From assembly GCF_025211055.1 (NCBI RefSeq), contig NZ_JAOARO010000098.1:1-64000 (forward strand): DNA of 64,000 nucleotides. Reading direction: 5' to 3'. Under the pieces are notes generated by a model, which saw only the letters and a program-made list of their open reading frames with translations, made no database searches and was not told the origin of the DNA. A program made the translations under genes and the position numbers. This stretch comes from Vallitalea sp. Lineage in GTDB: Bacteria > Bacillota > Clostridia > Lachnospirales > Vallitaleaceae. This document shows, piece after piece, positions 17,026 through 25,581 of this stretch (within the stretch, counting starts at the first letter, position 1; every line of letters starts with the position of its first letter).

Positions 17026-18203
17026 TTTGAATCAATCCTTTTCTTTTTCTTCTCACAGTTTTTGCATATTCTTCTACCCATATTTTTAGCTTGTGTTAAT
17101 GACAACTCCATTATATTATCAGAATGTATCTGGGAACATAAGTGATTAACATGATATACTTTTCCCTCCAGAGTGTAGTATACAATTTTAGTATTATACT
17201 TATCTATATTCTTAGCACATGTTTCACATAATTTTGAACCATGCTTCTTAATGTCATATGTTTCCCACATGGTTATATTGTTTAGACAAGTAATATATGT
17301 GTGATATACTTCTCTATCTTGTACACAATACACAATTATATCATCTTCACTAGCTTCATCTGTCTCGATATTATCATCTTCCAAACAAGAATTGAATCCA
17401 TTACCATTACCTGTCCATCCCCTTACCTTTACTCTCTGAGTTATATAAATATCTTTTATCCCAGGAAAAGGTATTGGAATCTCCAGTTTATATTTAACAA
17501 TCAAGTCTATATCTTCATCATCTAACATAAACCTTGAATATCTAAAATTTATTCCATCTTTACCGTTAACTATATACCACTTCTTATATTGTTCATCACT
17601 TATATGATCATTAAAAATACTCTTAGCAATCTTAGTACCCACAAAATTATTGGAAACAGCTAAACCATCATATATACATTCACTAATTAATGTTCCTTTG
17701 ATACTATGTAATATTGTTTCTACCGAGTTTATAATATTGTTAAGGCTTCTATAAGCTTCACTGGCATTCCCTATTACTTGCTCCTTAATCTTAGATATGG
17801 TTTTTGCAAAATCCTTTATATATTCATTTAGATTACCGCTACCATACATATCTTCAAATGTAGTTTTTATATTTATATCACTACCACTAATATAGGAATT
17901 CCCTCCATCAATAATATTAAATATACTCTCTAAGTTTTCATTAATATTATCTATATTCTCATTAGTATTTTTTACATTCTCGCTAGCTGTCTTATATATT
18001 TCTTGCTGTGCATTTAATATTTCTGATTTTTCCATTATATAAGAATAGGTGGCTAATTCATTTGCTGTTTCTGATAAGCTATATTGAATACTTTCATGTA
18101 TATACATAATCTTAATTATATAAACAACAGATAATATGGCCATTAAAAAAATAGGTAACACAATGGCTGCTTCTACTGTCAATGAACCTTTTAGTTTTTT
18201 CAT
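17022..18203 (-). CDS. TadE-like pseudopilin with C-terminal Cys-rich repeats
   Basis: About 393 residues from the ATG at 18203 (GAGG 10 nt upstream; a possible ATG seven codons earlier lacks an RBS). The leader MKKLKG then SLTVEAAIVLPIF is a class III prepilin leader with Glu at +5. A helical middle (about 50-190) is followed by a beta-rich part. The last about 90 residues hold two copies of a module: REVYHTYITC ... GSKLCETCAK and GKVYHVNHLC ... GRRICKNCEKK. The HxxxxC plus CxxC spacing looks like a small metal-binding or disulfide unit, similar to the short Cys modules found at the end of some secreted Firmicute proteins. Unusual for a TadE. Confidence 0.8.
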   Translation of the reverse strand: MKKLKGSLTVEAAIVLPIFLMAILSVVYIIKIMYIHESIQYSLSETANELATYSYIMEKSEILNAQQEIYKTASENVKNTNENIDNINENLESIFNIIDGGNSYISGSDINIKTTFEDMYGSGNLNEYIKDFAKTISKIKEQVIGNASEAYRSLNNIINSVETILHSIKGTLISECIYDGLAVSNNFVGTKIAKSIFNDHISDEQYKKWYIVNGKDGINFRYSRFMLDDEDIDLIVKYKLEIPIPFPGIKDIYITQRVKVRGWTGNGNGFNSCLEDDNIETDEASEDDIIVYCVQDREVYHTYITCLNNITMWETYDIKKHGSKLCETCAKNIDKYNTKIVYYTLEGKVYHVNHLCSQIHSDNIMELSLTQAKNMGRRICKNCEKKKKRIDSK

Positions 18204-18226
18204 GCTATATATGCCTCTTTTCATAA

Positions 18227-21200
18227 TTAGTAAACCATGGATGTATTAATTTTAAAACTATAACCTTTATCAGCTAAGTCCTTTGCTTCATCTGGCATAA
18301 ATGGTAAATCAAAGAACAAGAAATTAACTGATACTTCAGCAGTAACATTCAAGCCAGCTGAGTAATCCTTAAGATTGAAATCACTCTCTTCCCTACTTTT
18401 TTGTACGTTAAATTGAATTAAATCAAGTACTCTATATAACTTAACATCATCATCTACTCCTATCAATAGCATTAAACGAAGATAATCATTGTAAGAGAAT
18501 GATGGCATCAGTGAAGTTATCTTAGAACCTTTCCCTTTAGTTTTTAAGCTGTTATCTATATCAATATTTACCTTTTGTACTGTTGATTTTCTTACTATAT
18601 CAGCAATGCTGTTAATATGTTTTTTAGTTATATCTTTATATTTACATGATGTTTTTTTAACTACTTCATTTATTTCTGATTCAAATCTATAAGATATCTG
18701 TCCTATTCCTTCTAGAACTGTGTTAATAATCTTTTGTTTAGCTTGTTCTATCTTTTCCTTGAACTTTTCTAGTATCTCTTTTTTAATTGAAATAACCTCT
18801 GAATATGACCCATTAACTATTTGATTAGCATATTCATTATATATGGTATCAATGATTTCTTTTATTAAATCATTACAATCAATATTTTTGTAATTATCCG
18901 GTAAAGGACGATTATTTATTCCTTCCCTAAGATTATTGAATGAATCATTGATAATAATATCAATAGTATTATCAACTTCATCAATGGTGTAGTTAAGTGA
19001 TCTCTTTGCTTCATCTAGCACTTGTGATAATTTATCTTCTGCATAATCTGATACGCTACCCTCTAATCTTTTAGTTATAGAAGATATATTACTCTGTATA
19101 GTCTTTGAAGCTGCATCAATTAACTGCAAAGATTTATTTGTAACGTAATCAGTTGCTTCGTCAATAATACCGTTTGCGATTCCTTCTAAACTGGTATACC
19201 AATCACCACTAGTTTTAATAAAAGCAACTTTTTTCCCTTGTAACAGATATCTTACATCTACACATGATTCAGCATAACTCCATGCTGCCATAATAAGTGC
19301 CGCAACAATATATGTACCTAATCCAAAAGTCCACCATCCTGCTATTGAAGTAGCAATACTCATCACTAAGGTCCTCTTGCTAGCGTTTGTCAGTATATGT
19401 ATATAATTCATAACAAATCTAATACCTAATATAGTATGTGATACATGTTTTAAGTTATAATTTTCATCTAAACTCCCTCCAAGAATATATTCTACTTCAT
19501 TATTTAGATAATGATCATTTTTAGAATAATTACTTAAAGTTAATGGAAGAGTATCGGATGAGTTATCTGTAGCTGATTTAAAATTCCCTAATATATATTC
19601 ACCTATATATATTTCATCTCTAAGGTTATAAGTAATATCTTTTAATTTATCAACAATATTTCCAAAGACATCTAACGACTTGTTAGTATAATTATCCTCT
19701 TCCTCATTTTCAAAATCTACATCTTCTTCATTGATTAAGTTAATATAATCATTATTGGAACTAAGGATAGAAGGTATGTTATTCTTATCTATTTCATTAC
19801 TTACATTTTGGTCTTCCTTGTTGAACTTAATATACTGGGTAACATCTGTTACCTCATTTCTAGGGTCTTTTTTATCTTTTTCTTTATCTGATAAAGATTT
19901 CATATCCCCATAATTGAATACCATATTTTTTGTTGAATAATTATTATGTAAACCATTCTCTAATTGATATAATAACCTTTTAAACTCTTTTGTATAATTA
20001 TTATCATTATATGTATTCATATAACTATTTTGATTTGTTAATAGATTACTTGTTGTTTTAAGTTCATTCATAAAAGCATATAATATATCTTTTTCTTCTG
20101 TGTTAAATTCCCCATATACCATATGATTCACTAGATTATTTTTCATATTATTCAAATCTTTTACATAGGGTAAATTACTTGACAATACCCTAATATTATT
20201 CTGGAGTTCATCCTTTATTGCTAACAGATTATTTACTAGAGTATATGTTTTATCTTCTTTATCTTCTATTACTAACCTACCTTTTAAATCTTTTAGTTCA
20301 TTTTTTATCGCATTAGATGTTTGCTCAATTATATCCTCTTTATCATTGTTCATATTATTTTCTAGTTCATTGATGGATTCTTTTATTCTATTCCCTTTTA
20401 CTTGTATTTTCTCAATTACTTCAAGAGCTGATTTGTTACTCTCTAGATATGCTGGCAGATAGGAAAGATTGACAATACATCTTTCTATGTTATCCTTATA
20501 AACCCTAACAGTATCTAAATGATTAATAAACAAATTATGAAGTTCATTGCTTCTTTCTATTAATTTAGATAGATACTTAATTTCATCTTGATCTGCTAAA
20601 TCACTATCAGATAGCTCACTTATTTCTTGTCTTATATAATATAATTCTTTATATGTATCTATCATTGAAGTCTTACAACTGTTGAAATAATCCATATCAT
20701 ATCTTAGCTTATTAATATCACCATAAATATCAAATATGGTTTCTTGTAATCTGCTTCTTATATATTTATCAGGTATTTCCTTAAAACATTTGTCTCTAGT
20801 TATACCTTTATCTTGAATTATTCCTTTTACATAGAAGTCTTCATAACTTATTTTTCCTTTTTTGCTGATGTTAAGACCATCTATTAATCTTTCAAGTTCC
20901 TTGTATTCATCATCTATTTTAGCAGCTTTATTAGTTATCTCCATTTTGTTTTTTACATATTCAGTGGTTTTTGAGGCTTTAGTTATGAGCTTAAGTTTTT
21001 CGAGAATAGGTTCTATTACTAATAATGGTGCTCGATATTTCATATATTCCAGAATTTCTAATTTGATATAATCAGTATCAGGTTTCACTATAGTATCTGT
21101 AGGCATGATACTAGTTATCTTAAGATTATAGTCATATAAATTAAAATCCCTATTGCTATCATCAGAATATAATCTTTTATATATACGGTTCATTTCTGGT

Positions 21201-21472
21201 AGATTATCCTTAGGTTCAAGAGAAACATTAGCATATTCTTCAATCTTATTAGTATAGTCTTGTTTCTCTAACATGAACATCCCATATTCATCAGATATTT
21301 GTGAATCATAGCTAGCTAGAATTGAATTAGTAGCGTTTCTAAGAGCCCTTAGAGATTGTAACCTAGCTACCCTGATCCTAGTTGAATCAATAACGGTACA
21401 AGTAAATACAATTATTATTAGTAAAATACAGCTCAAGAACACTGTTACTGCTCCATCTGTTTTCTTGTTCAT
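18227..21472 (-). CDS. Giant TadG-like (DUF5702) surface protein
   Basis: 1081 residues. The N-terminus MNKKTDGAVTVFLSCILLII resembles a pseudopilin or TadG helix; Gly7 could be a cleavage point, but position +5 is Phe rather than Glu. The long middle (about 170-560) is predicted coiled-coil from its Lys/Glu/Asn/Leu patterns, and a hydrophobic segment lies near 700-745 (VMSIATSIAGWWTFGLGTYI). A second coiled region (about 790-1000) and an integrin-like-free, acidic C-terminus follow. The length and start match DUF5702 proteins that accompany TadE genes in Clostridia. GGGGTG precedes the ATG. First gene of the operon; the next gene begins 24 nt after its stop. Confidence 0.78.
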   Translation of the reverse strand: MNKKTDGAVTVFLSCILLIIIVFTCTVIDSTRIRVARLQSLRALRNATNSILASYDSQISDEYGMFMLEKQDYTNKIEEYANVSLEPKDNLPEMNRIYKRLYSDDSNRDFNLYDYNLKITSIMPTDTIVKPDTDYIKLEILEYMKYRAPLLVIEPILEKLKLITKASKTTEYVKNKMEITNKAAKIDDEYKELERLIDGLNISKKGKISYEDFYVKGIIQDKGITRDKCFKEIPDKYIRSRLQETIFDIYGDINKLRYDMDYFNSCKTSMIDTYKELYYIRQEISELSDSDLADQDEIKYLSKLIERSNELHNLFINHLDTVRVYKDNIERCIVNLSYLPAYLESNKSALEVIEKIQVKGNRIKESINELENNMNNDKEDIIEQTSNAIKNELKDLKGRLVIEDKEDKTYTLVNNLLAIKDELQNNIRVLSSNLPYVKDLNNMKNNLVNHMVYGEFNTEEKDILYAFMNELKTTSNLLTNQNSYMNTYNDNNYTKEFKRLLYQLENGLHNNYSTKNMVFNYGDMKSLSDKEKDKKDPRNEVTDVTQYIKFNKEDQNVSNEIDKNNIPSILSSNNDYINLINEEDVDFENEEEDNYTNKSLDVFGNIVDKLKDITYNLRDEIYIGEYILGNFKSATDNSSDTLPLTLSNYSKNDHYLNNEVEYILGGSLDENYNLKHVSHTILGIRFVMNYIHILTNASKRTLVMSIATSIAGWWTFGLGTYIVAALIMAAWSYAESCVDVRYLLQGKKVAFIKTSGDWYTSLEGIANGIIDEATDYVTNKSLQLIDAASKTIQSNISSITKRLEGSVSDYAEDKLSQVLDEAKRSLNYTIDEVDNTIDIIINDSFNNLREGINNRPLPDNYKNIDCNDLIKEIIDTIYNEYANQIVNGSYSEVISIKKEILEKFKEKIEQAKQKIINTVLEGIGQISYRFESEINEVVKKTSCKYKDITKKHINSIADIVRKSTVQKVNIDIDNSLKTKGKGSKITSLMPSFSYNDYLRLMLLIGVDDDVKLYRVLDLIQFNVQKSREESDFNLKDYSAGLNVTAEVSVNFLFFDLPFMPDEAKDLADKGYSFKINTSMVY

Positions 21473-21494
21473 CCAAATTCACCCCATTAAGCAT

Positions 21495-21522
21495 AATAAA
21501 AAATAAGCCTTTGCAAGCTTAT
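21495..21522 (-). terminator. Terminator-like hairpin in the pseudopilin operon leader
   Basis: ATAAGC (21503-21508) pairs with GCTTAT (21517-21522); two more pairs (U-G and U-A) close a GCAA tetraloop. On the minus strand a run of five to six T follows. It ends about 23 nt before the first ATG of the operon and about 140 nt after its promoter, so it is a leader attenuator candidate rather than the end of the upstream gene. Confidence 0.6.
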
Positions 21523-21658
21523 CTATAATTAACAATTTATATTCAAAGTAAAAATAGCATTACAAACTAATTAATATCCCCCCTAATATGCAGAAAATAT
21601 AACTTCATAATGAATTTATTATATTTTAACAAAATATATTTTCAGCACACCTAGAATT

Positions 21659-21687
21659 ATTATAAATTAATTTTAAGTTTTTGTCTA
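21659..21687 (-). promoter_or_regulatory. Promoter of the pseudopilin operon
   Basis: Minus strand -35 TAGACA (21682-21687), 17-nt spacer, perfect -10 TATAAT (21659-21664). It predicts a leader of about 180 nt. Confidence 0.65.
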
Positions 21688-21822
21688 CAATATTTTATAT
21701 TTTTTGTAATAATATAAAATAAATAGGCGATTTATGTTGAATACTAATATTCTTATTATGGTTACAATTATATCAAATCAAATAATATTTATTCAAATTT
21801 CCCAATACATAAAACCATATAG

Positions 21823-22353
21823 TCATCTAAAAAATATTCCGTAAGCATTTGTGGATATATCCTTAAATATATCTGTTTTTATTGGATAAAAGGTAAAGAT
21901 AAAAAATGGTATAATCAATAATATTACCATAGAAATATATACTCTCTCATATTGGGAATGATTAACTTCGGATATCAATATTCTATAACTAATAATCTGA
22001 GCTGTAATGAAACCTACTATACCTGCAATTATATCTACTACATAAAAAGGTAAATTGACACCTGATAATACATAGAATATTATAAGTGAAGTAATAATTA
22101 CAACTAATAACCCTATCATCTTACTATACCAGAAGTTCTTGCAATATCTAGATATAAAAAACGTTTCTACAACATATAATGCAAAAAGTGAAAAAAATGC
22201 TATTTTAACATGCTCCCATATGCTTTCATTAACAGCTGAGAATAATGTTAAACTCATTATTCCAGTATTCTTATAAGATATATGAAGAATAGCCCACAAT
22301 ATAATGACACCAATCAGACCTACAAATTCCCAAAGAAATACCTTCTTACTCAT
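21823..22353 (-). CDS. DUF6512-type membrane protein
   Basis: 176 residues with six membrane segments and short loops: MSKKVFLWEFVGLIGVIILW at the start, then the conserved-looking FSAVNESIWEHVKIAF between helices 1 and 2. The NESxWEHxK motif is what I associate with DUF6512 membrane proteins of Clostridia; function is unknown. GAGGTG lies 7 nt before the ATG. It is monocistronic, divergent from the MFS gene on the other side. Confidence 0.75.
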   Translation of the reverse strand: MSKKVFLWEFVGLIGVIILWAILHISYKNTGIMSLTLFSAVNESIWEHVKIAFFSLFALYVVETFFISRYCKNFWYSKMIGLLVVIITSLIIFYVLSGVNLPFYVVDIIAGIVGFITAQIISYRILISEVNHSQYERVYISMVILLIIPFFIFTFYPIKTDIFKDISTNAYGIFFR

Positions 22354-22486
22354 AATAACACCTCATCTTAGTAATTATATTTTCTTTTATTATTTGTATT
22401 TATTATAAATACATGCATAGTAAAAAAATATTTATTTATAAATTTTTCCTGATTCTTTTATTTTTATAAAGTATTTTACTATTCTA

Positions 22487-22515
22487 TTGACTTTTTATTA
22501 TATTGGATTTACAAT
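22487..22515 (+). promoter_or_regulatory. Promoter of the MFS transporter gene
   Basis: TTGACT (22487-22492), 17-nt spacer, TACAAT (22510-22515), 57 nt before the ATG. Confidence 0.7.
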
Positions 22516-22572
22516 CAGACTTGAACGTTTAGTAGCACTATTTATTTAATGCCAAAAAAAAGGACGTATATT

Positions 22573-23826
22573 ATGATTTTTAATAAGTCTAAAAAACAAG
22601 GTATCACTGATAATAACATTAAAGTTAATATATATAACGGTATCGCATTTTCTATATCCATAAACTTAGTTAAACCTTATTTTGCAAAATTTGCTGAAAG
22701 ACTGGGGGGTAATGACTATCATTTTGCATTACTCAATTCTTTACCTGCATTATTAAGTGTTTTTGCTTTTCTACCTGGTGCTCTTATGATAGAATCAGCA
22801 AAAAGCAAAACAAAGATTACTAGTAAATTTTTATTAGCACAGAAACTGATATACTTGTTAATAGTTACTGTTCCTTTTCTAGGTAGTGTTAACAAGCCTT
22901 TTTTATTTGTTTTATTAATTGGTTTAATGAATTTCCCTGGTTCAATAGCAATAATGGGTTATCAATCTTCAATGGGAGATATTTTCACTCCTCGTAATAG
23001 AGGTAGAGCTATGAGTGTTAGAAATAGGTACTCAGATTTTTCTAGACTGATTATATCTTTTATATCAGGTCAAGCTCTTACACTGATACCTAAGACACCC
23101 CAGCAAACCATTGTTCTTTATCAGATTTTCTTCTTTATTGCCTTCGTATTTGGTATTATTGAATTCATCATGTTACTTAGATTCAAGAACAGACAGGACA
23201 AGGAAGAAGTTGTAAAAGAAAAATATTTTGCACTATTTCTACAGACAGTTAAAGATATTCCTAAGCAAAAGAAATTGATTACTTTTATCATATGCTCACT
23301 TATGTTCCACTTTGGTTGGCAAATGGGTTGGCCCCTATTCAGTATTTATTCTATTAAGATTTTACACGCTAATGAATCTTGGTTGAGTATAATGACAATC
23401 GTAAACGGTGGTTGTTCAATTATTGCATCTACTAGATGGGCAAAATTTGCTGATAAAAAAGGTAATAGCCTGGCACTAGCTTTAGCAACCCTGGGAATGG
23501 CAATTACTCCATTACTATATGTTTTCTCAAAAAGCCTTTTGCAGTTAGTAATATTTAATATTATAGTTGGAATTTCAACAGCTGGAACCATACTTATATT
23601 ATTTAACCTTTTATTGGAGGTAACACCAGATAAGAATAGAACTATTTATATAGCTATTTATAGTATATTAATCAACATATCAGCTACCATTGCCCCAATT
23701 TTTTCAGTATGGCTGAAAGATATGACTTCAATCTATTTTACTTTGATACTTGTTGGAATACTGAGACTTATTGGTAGTATAGCTTTCTTCATTAGAAATA
23801 TTAAGCTTAATAAATGCAGTACATAA
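22573..23826 (+). CDS. MFS transporter
   Basis: 417 residues from the ATG at 22573, which has AAAAAAAGGA upstream; an in-frame ATG eight codons earlier overlaps that site and lacks its own. About twelve membrane helices; the first cytoplasmic loop has no classical GxxxDRxGRR, but the segment SSMGDIFTPRNRGRAMSVRN between helices 4 and 5 is typical of a Firmicute MFS subgroup. In the second half, RWAKFADKKGNSLALALATL is the loop 8-9 motif. The substrate is unknown. It is convergent with folA, with a shared long hairpin terminator. Confidence 0.88.
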   Translation: MIFNKSKKQGITDNNIKVNIYNGIAFSISINLVKPYFAKFAERLGGNDYHFALLNSLPALLSVFAFLPGALMIESAKSKTKITSKFLLAQKLIYLLIVTVPFLGSVNKPFLFVLLIGLMNFPGSIAIMGYQSSMGDIFTPRNRGRAMSVRNRYSDFSRLIISFISGQALTLIPKTPQQTIVLYQIFFFIAFVFGIIEFIMLLRFKNRQDKEEVVKEKYFALFLQTVKDIPKQKKLITFIICSLMFHFGWQMGWPLFSIYSIKILHANESWLSIMTIVNGGCSIIASTRWAKFADKKGNSLALALATLGMAITPLLYVFSKSLLQLVIFNIIVGISTAGTILILFNLLLEVTPDKNRTIYIAIYSILINISATIAPIFSVWLKDMTSIYFTLILVGILRLIGSIAFFIRNIKLNKCST

Positions 23827-23836
23827 TTATAATAAT

Positions 23837-23890
23837 AAGCTATCAATTCATAAGGCTTTTTAACACTTTACCCTTATAAATTGATAGCTT
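23837..23890. terminator. Bidirectional terminator between MFS gene and folA
   Basis: AAGCTATCAATT (23837-23848) pairs with AATTGATAGCTT (23879-23890), with an inner ATAAGG/CCTTAT stem. It lies between convergent genes. Confidence 0.75.
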
Positions 23891-23898
23891 TCATATAT

Positions 23899-24396
23899 TT
23901 ATCCTAATTTATTATTTTCATATATTGTCCACTGAAACTTAAGCCCTTCATATTCTTTCATTTGGCTTTTCCATGTTATGTTCCAGTTATCAAGTTCATC
24001 CAAGTTAGTGATGTACTTATCAGCAGGGAGTTCATCATATATCTTAGTAATATAGGCTTTCTCACAATTATCTAAAAATAATTTGTAGATTTCGGCACCA
24101 CCAATAATAAATACTTCATCAGATTCATACCTTGTGATATAATCTAACACTTCATCTTTACTGTGACACACTATAGTATCTTCACAAGTAAAATCTCTAT
24201 CTCTAGTTAAGATTATGTTTTTTCTTCCTTTTAGAGGTTTTCCTTTTGGTAAGGACTCTAAAGTTTTTCTTCCCATGACAACAACTTTTTTCATTGTCTT
24301 TTCTTTGAAGTAAGGTAAATCTCCTGGTAAATAGGTAAGTAATCCACCGTTATAACCTACTGCCCAATTATTATCCACAGCAACTATTAAGTTCAT
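23899..24396 (-). CDS. folA: Dihydrofolate reductase
   Basis: 165 residues from the ATG at 24396 (AAGGGTG upstream; the longer frame needs TTG). NADPH-dependent reduction of dihydrofolate. Hallmarks: LIVAVDNNWAVGYNG at 3-17, acidic catalytic residue Asp26 in PGDLPYFKEKT, VVVMGRKTLESLP (NADPH phosphate-binding Arg-Lys-Thr), NIILTRD and VFIIGGAEIYKLF. It follows thyA by about 60 nt, so the two regenerate tetrahydrofolate used up by thymidylate synthase. Confidence 0.97.
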   Translation of the reverse strand: MNLIVAVDNNWAVGYNGGLLTYLPGDLPYFKEKTMKKVVVMGRKTLESLPKGKPLKGRKNIILTRDRDFTCEDTIVCHSKDEVLDYITRYESDEVFIIGGAEIYKLFLDNCEKAYITKIYDELPADKYITNLDELDNWNITWKSQMKEYEGLKFQWTIYENNKLG

Positions 24397-24455
24397 CCAC
24401 AAATCACCCTTTTAGTTTATATGTTATCCACATATAATTAATCTTTGTTAACATC

Positions 24456-25286
24456 TTACACAGCTACAGGTATACCTTTAATCTGTTCACCTTTTTGATA
24501 ATTCTCTAATACAAAGTCATTTACTGTAAAATCGTAAAAATCCTTTATCTCTGGATTAATAATAAGTTTTGGAGCATCATAACTTTTACGTGATATAAGC
24601 TCTTCAACTAGTGGTATATGTCTATCGTAAATATGAGCATCAGCAATAACATGTACTAATTCTCCCACTTCTAGTCCTGATACTCTAGCAAACATATGGA
24701 CTAGAGCAGCATATTGAACTACATTCCAATTGTTAGCCACTAATACATCATTAGAACGCTGATTGAGTATAGCGTTTAGTTTATTACCAGTCACATTAAA
24801 AGTAACACTATATGCACAAGGATAAAGATTCATCTCATGTAGATCATGGTGGTTATAAATATTAGTCATAATTCGTCTACTACTTGGATTATGTTTAAGG
24901 TCATATAATACACGATCTACTTGGTCGAATTCTCCTTCATTATATTTGTGTTTTATTCCTAATTGATAGCCATAAGCTTTTCCTATTGAACCTGTTTCAT
25001 CAGCCCAGCTATCCCATATCTTACTCTTTAAGTCTTTTATGTTATTAGATTTTTTCTGCCATATCCATAGAATTTCATCAATTGCTGATTTTAGGTATGT
25101 AGGTCTTAACGTGAGAATTGGGAATTCTTCAGCTAAATTATAGCGGTTGACAACACCAAACTTCTTGATTGTATGTGCTGGTGTTCCGTCCTGCCATCTA
25201 GGTCGTACTTCTTGTCCTTCTGAACTATAACCATTGTCAATGATGTCTCTACACATATCAATAAATATCTTATCTGCTCTACTCAT
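24456..25286 (-). CDS. thyA: Thymidylate synthase
   Basis: 276 residues, folate-dependent dUMP methylation. N-terminal phosphate-binding Arg in GQEVRPRWQDGT; catalytic Cys157 in NLYPCAYSVTFNV; the dUMP-contact segment LNQRSNDVLVANNWNVVQYAAL; and HIYDRHIPLVEELI near 217-230. The usual Pro-Cys-His is Pro-Cys-Ala here and the (P)FN loop reads NWN, as in a divergent clostridial subgroup rather than an E. coli-like ThyA. The gene sits between nrdD and folA, a natural deoxynucleotide group. AAAGGA precedes the ATG. Confidence 0.96.
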   Translation of the reverse strand: MSRADKIFIDMCRDIIDNGYSSEGQEVRPRWQDGTPAHTIKKFGVVNRYNLAEEFPILTLRPTYLKSAIDEILWIWQKKSNNIKDLKSKIWDSWADETGSIGKAYGYQLGIKHKYNEGEFDQVDRVLYDLKHNPSSRRIMTNIYNHHDLHEMNLYPCAYSVTFNVTGNKLNAILNQRSNDVLVANNWNVVQYAALVHMFARVSGLEVGELVHVIADAHIYDRHIPLVEELISRKSYDAPKLIINPEIKDFYDFTVNDFVLENYQKGEQIKGIPVAV

Positions 25287-25581
25287 AACTCACATTCCTT
25301 TCTCTATGGTAATAACCTCATTTAACCTTGTATAATATTACAGTATAAATGAGAACTTGTCTATAAAAATTATATTAAGCCGTGCAATTTTTTCAGTTAT
25401 ACTGTATTCAAGTAAGTCAGAAATATTGGCTATTACCAGCCATACCTTAAAAACAGATAGAAGCAACAAACGTAACGAGAGTGTATTATCACTATATATG
25501 GTTTCAATATACAACCGTTGTCTCCTTTAATTTAATACTTTATCGAATCTGTATACCCTATATCATTATAGCTTATATGAA
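25287..25581. other. Intergenic region between nrdD and thyA
   Basis: About 295 bases without a gene. A single weak NrdR-like box is at 25489-25504, a TGGCT/AGCCA hairpin at 25425-25440, and CAAGTAAGTCAGAAATA (from about 25412) recurs near 53357. No terminator for nrdD is obvious. Confidence 0.45.

Larger units (their letters stand above)
21473..21822. other. Long leader and intergenic region before the pseudopilin operon
   Basis: 350 bases holding the promoter and a roughly 180-nt leader with a terminator-like hairpin. A GGGGGG near 21581-21586 (minus strand) looks like a ribosome binding site but has no ATG at proper spacing. I could not fit the leader to a c-di-GMP riboswitch. Confidence 0.5.

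Noticed and set aside
21523..21650. c-di-GMP riboswitch in the pseudopilin leader
   Set aside because: The conserved GCACAGGGCAAACC and tetraloop-receptor blocks are absent.
25412..25428. 17-nt match CAAGTAAGTCAGAAATA shared with about 53357
   Set aside because: In AT-rich DNA of this length one exact match of this size can occur by chance, and the flanks do not align.
25489..25504. Single NrdR-like box (TCACTATATATGGTTT) upstream of thyA
   Set aside because: It matches the consensus at about 13 of 16 positions, but NrdR sites act in pairs at about 31 bp; neither 25458 nor 25520 holds a partner, and it is 200 nt from the thyA start.
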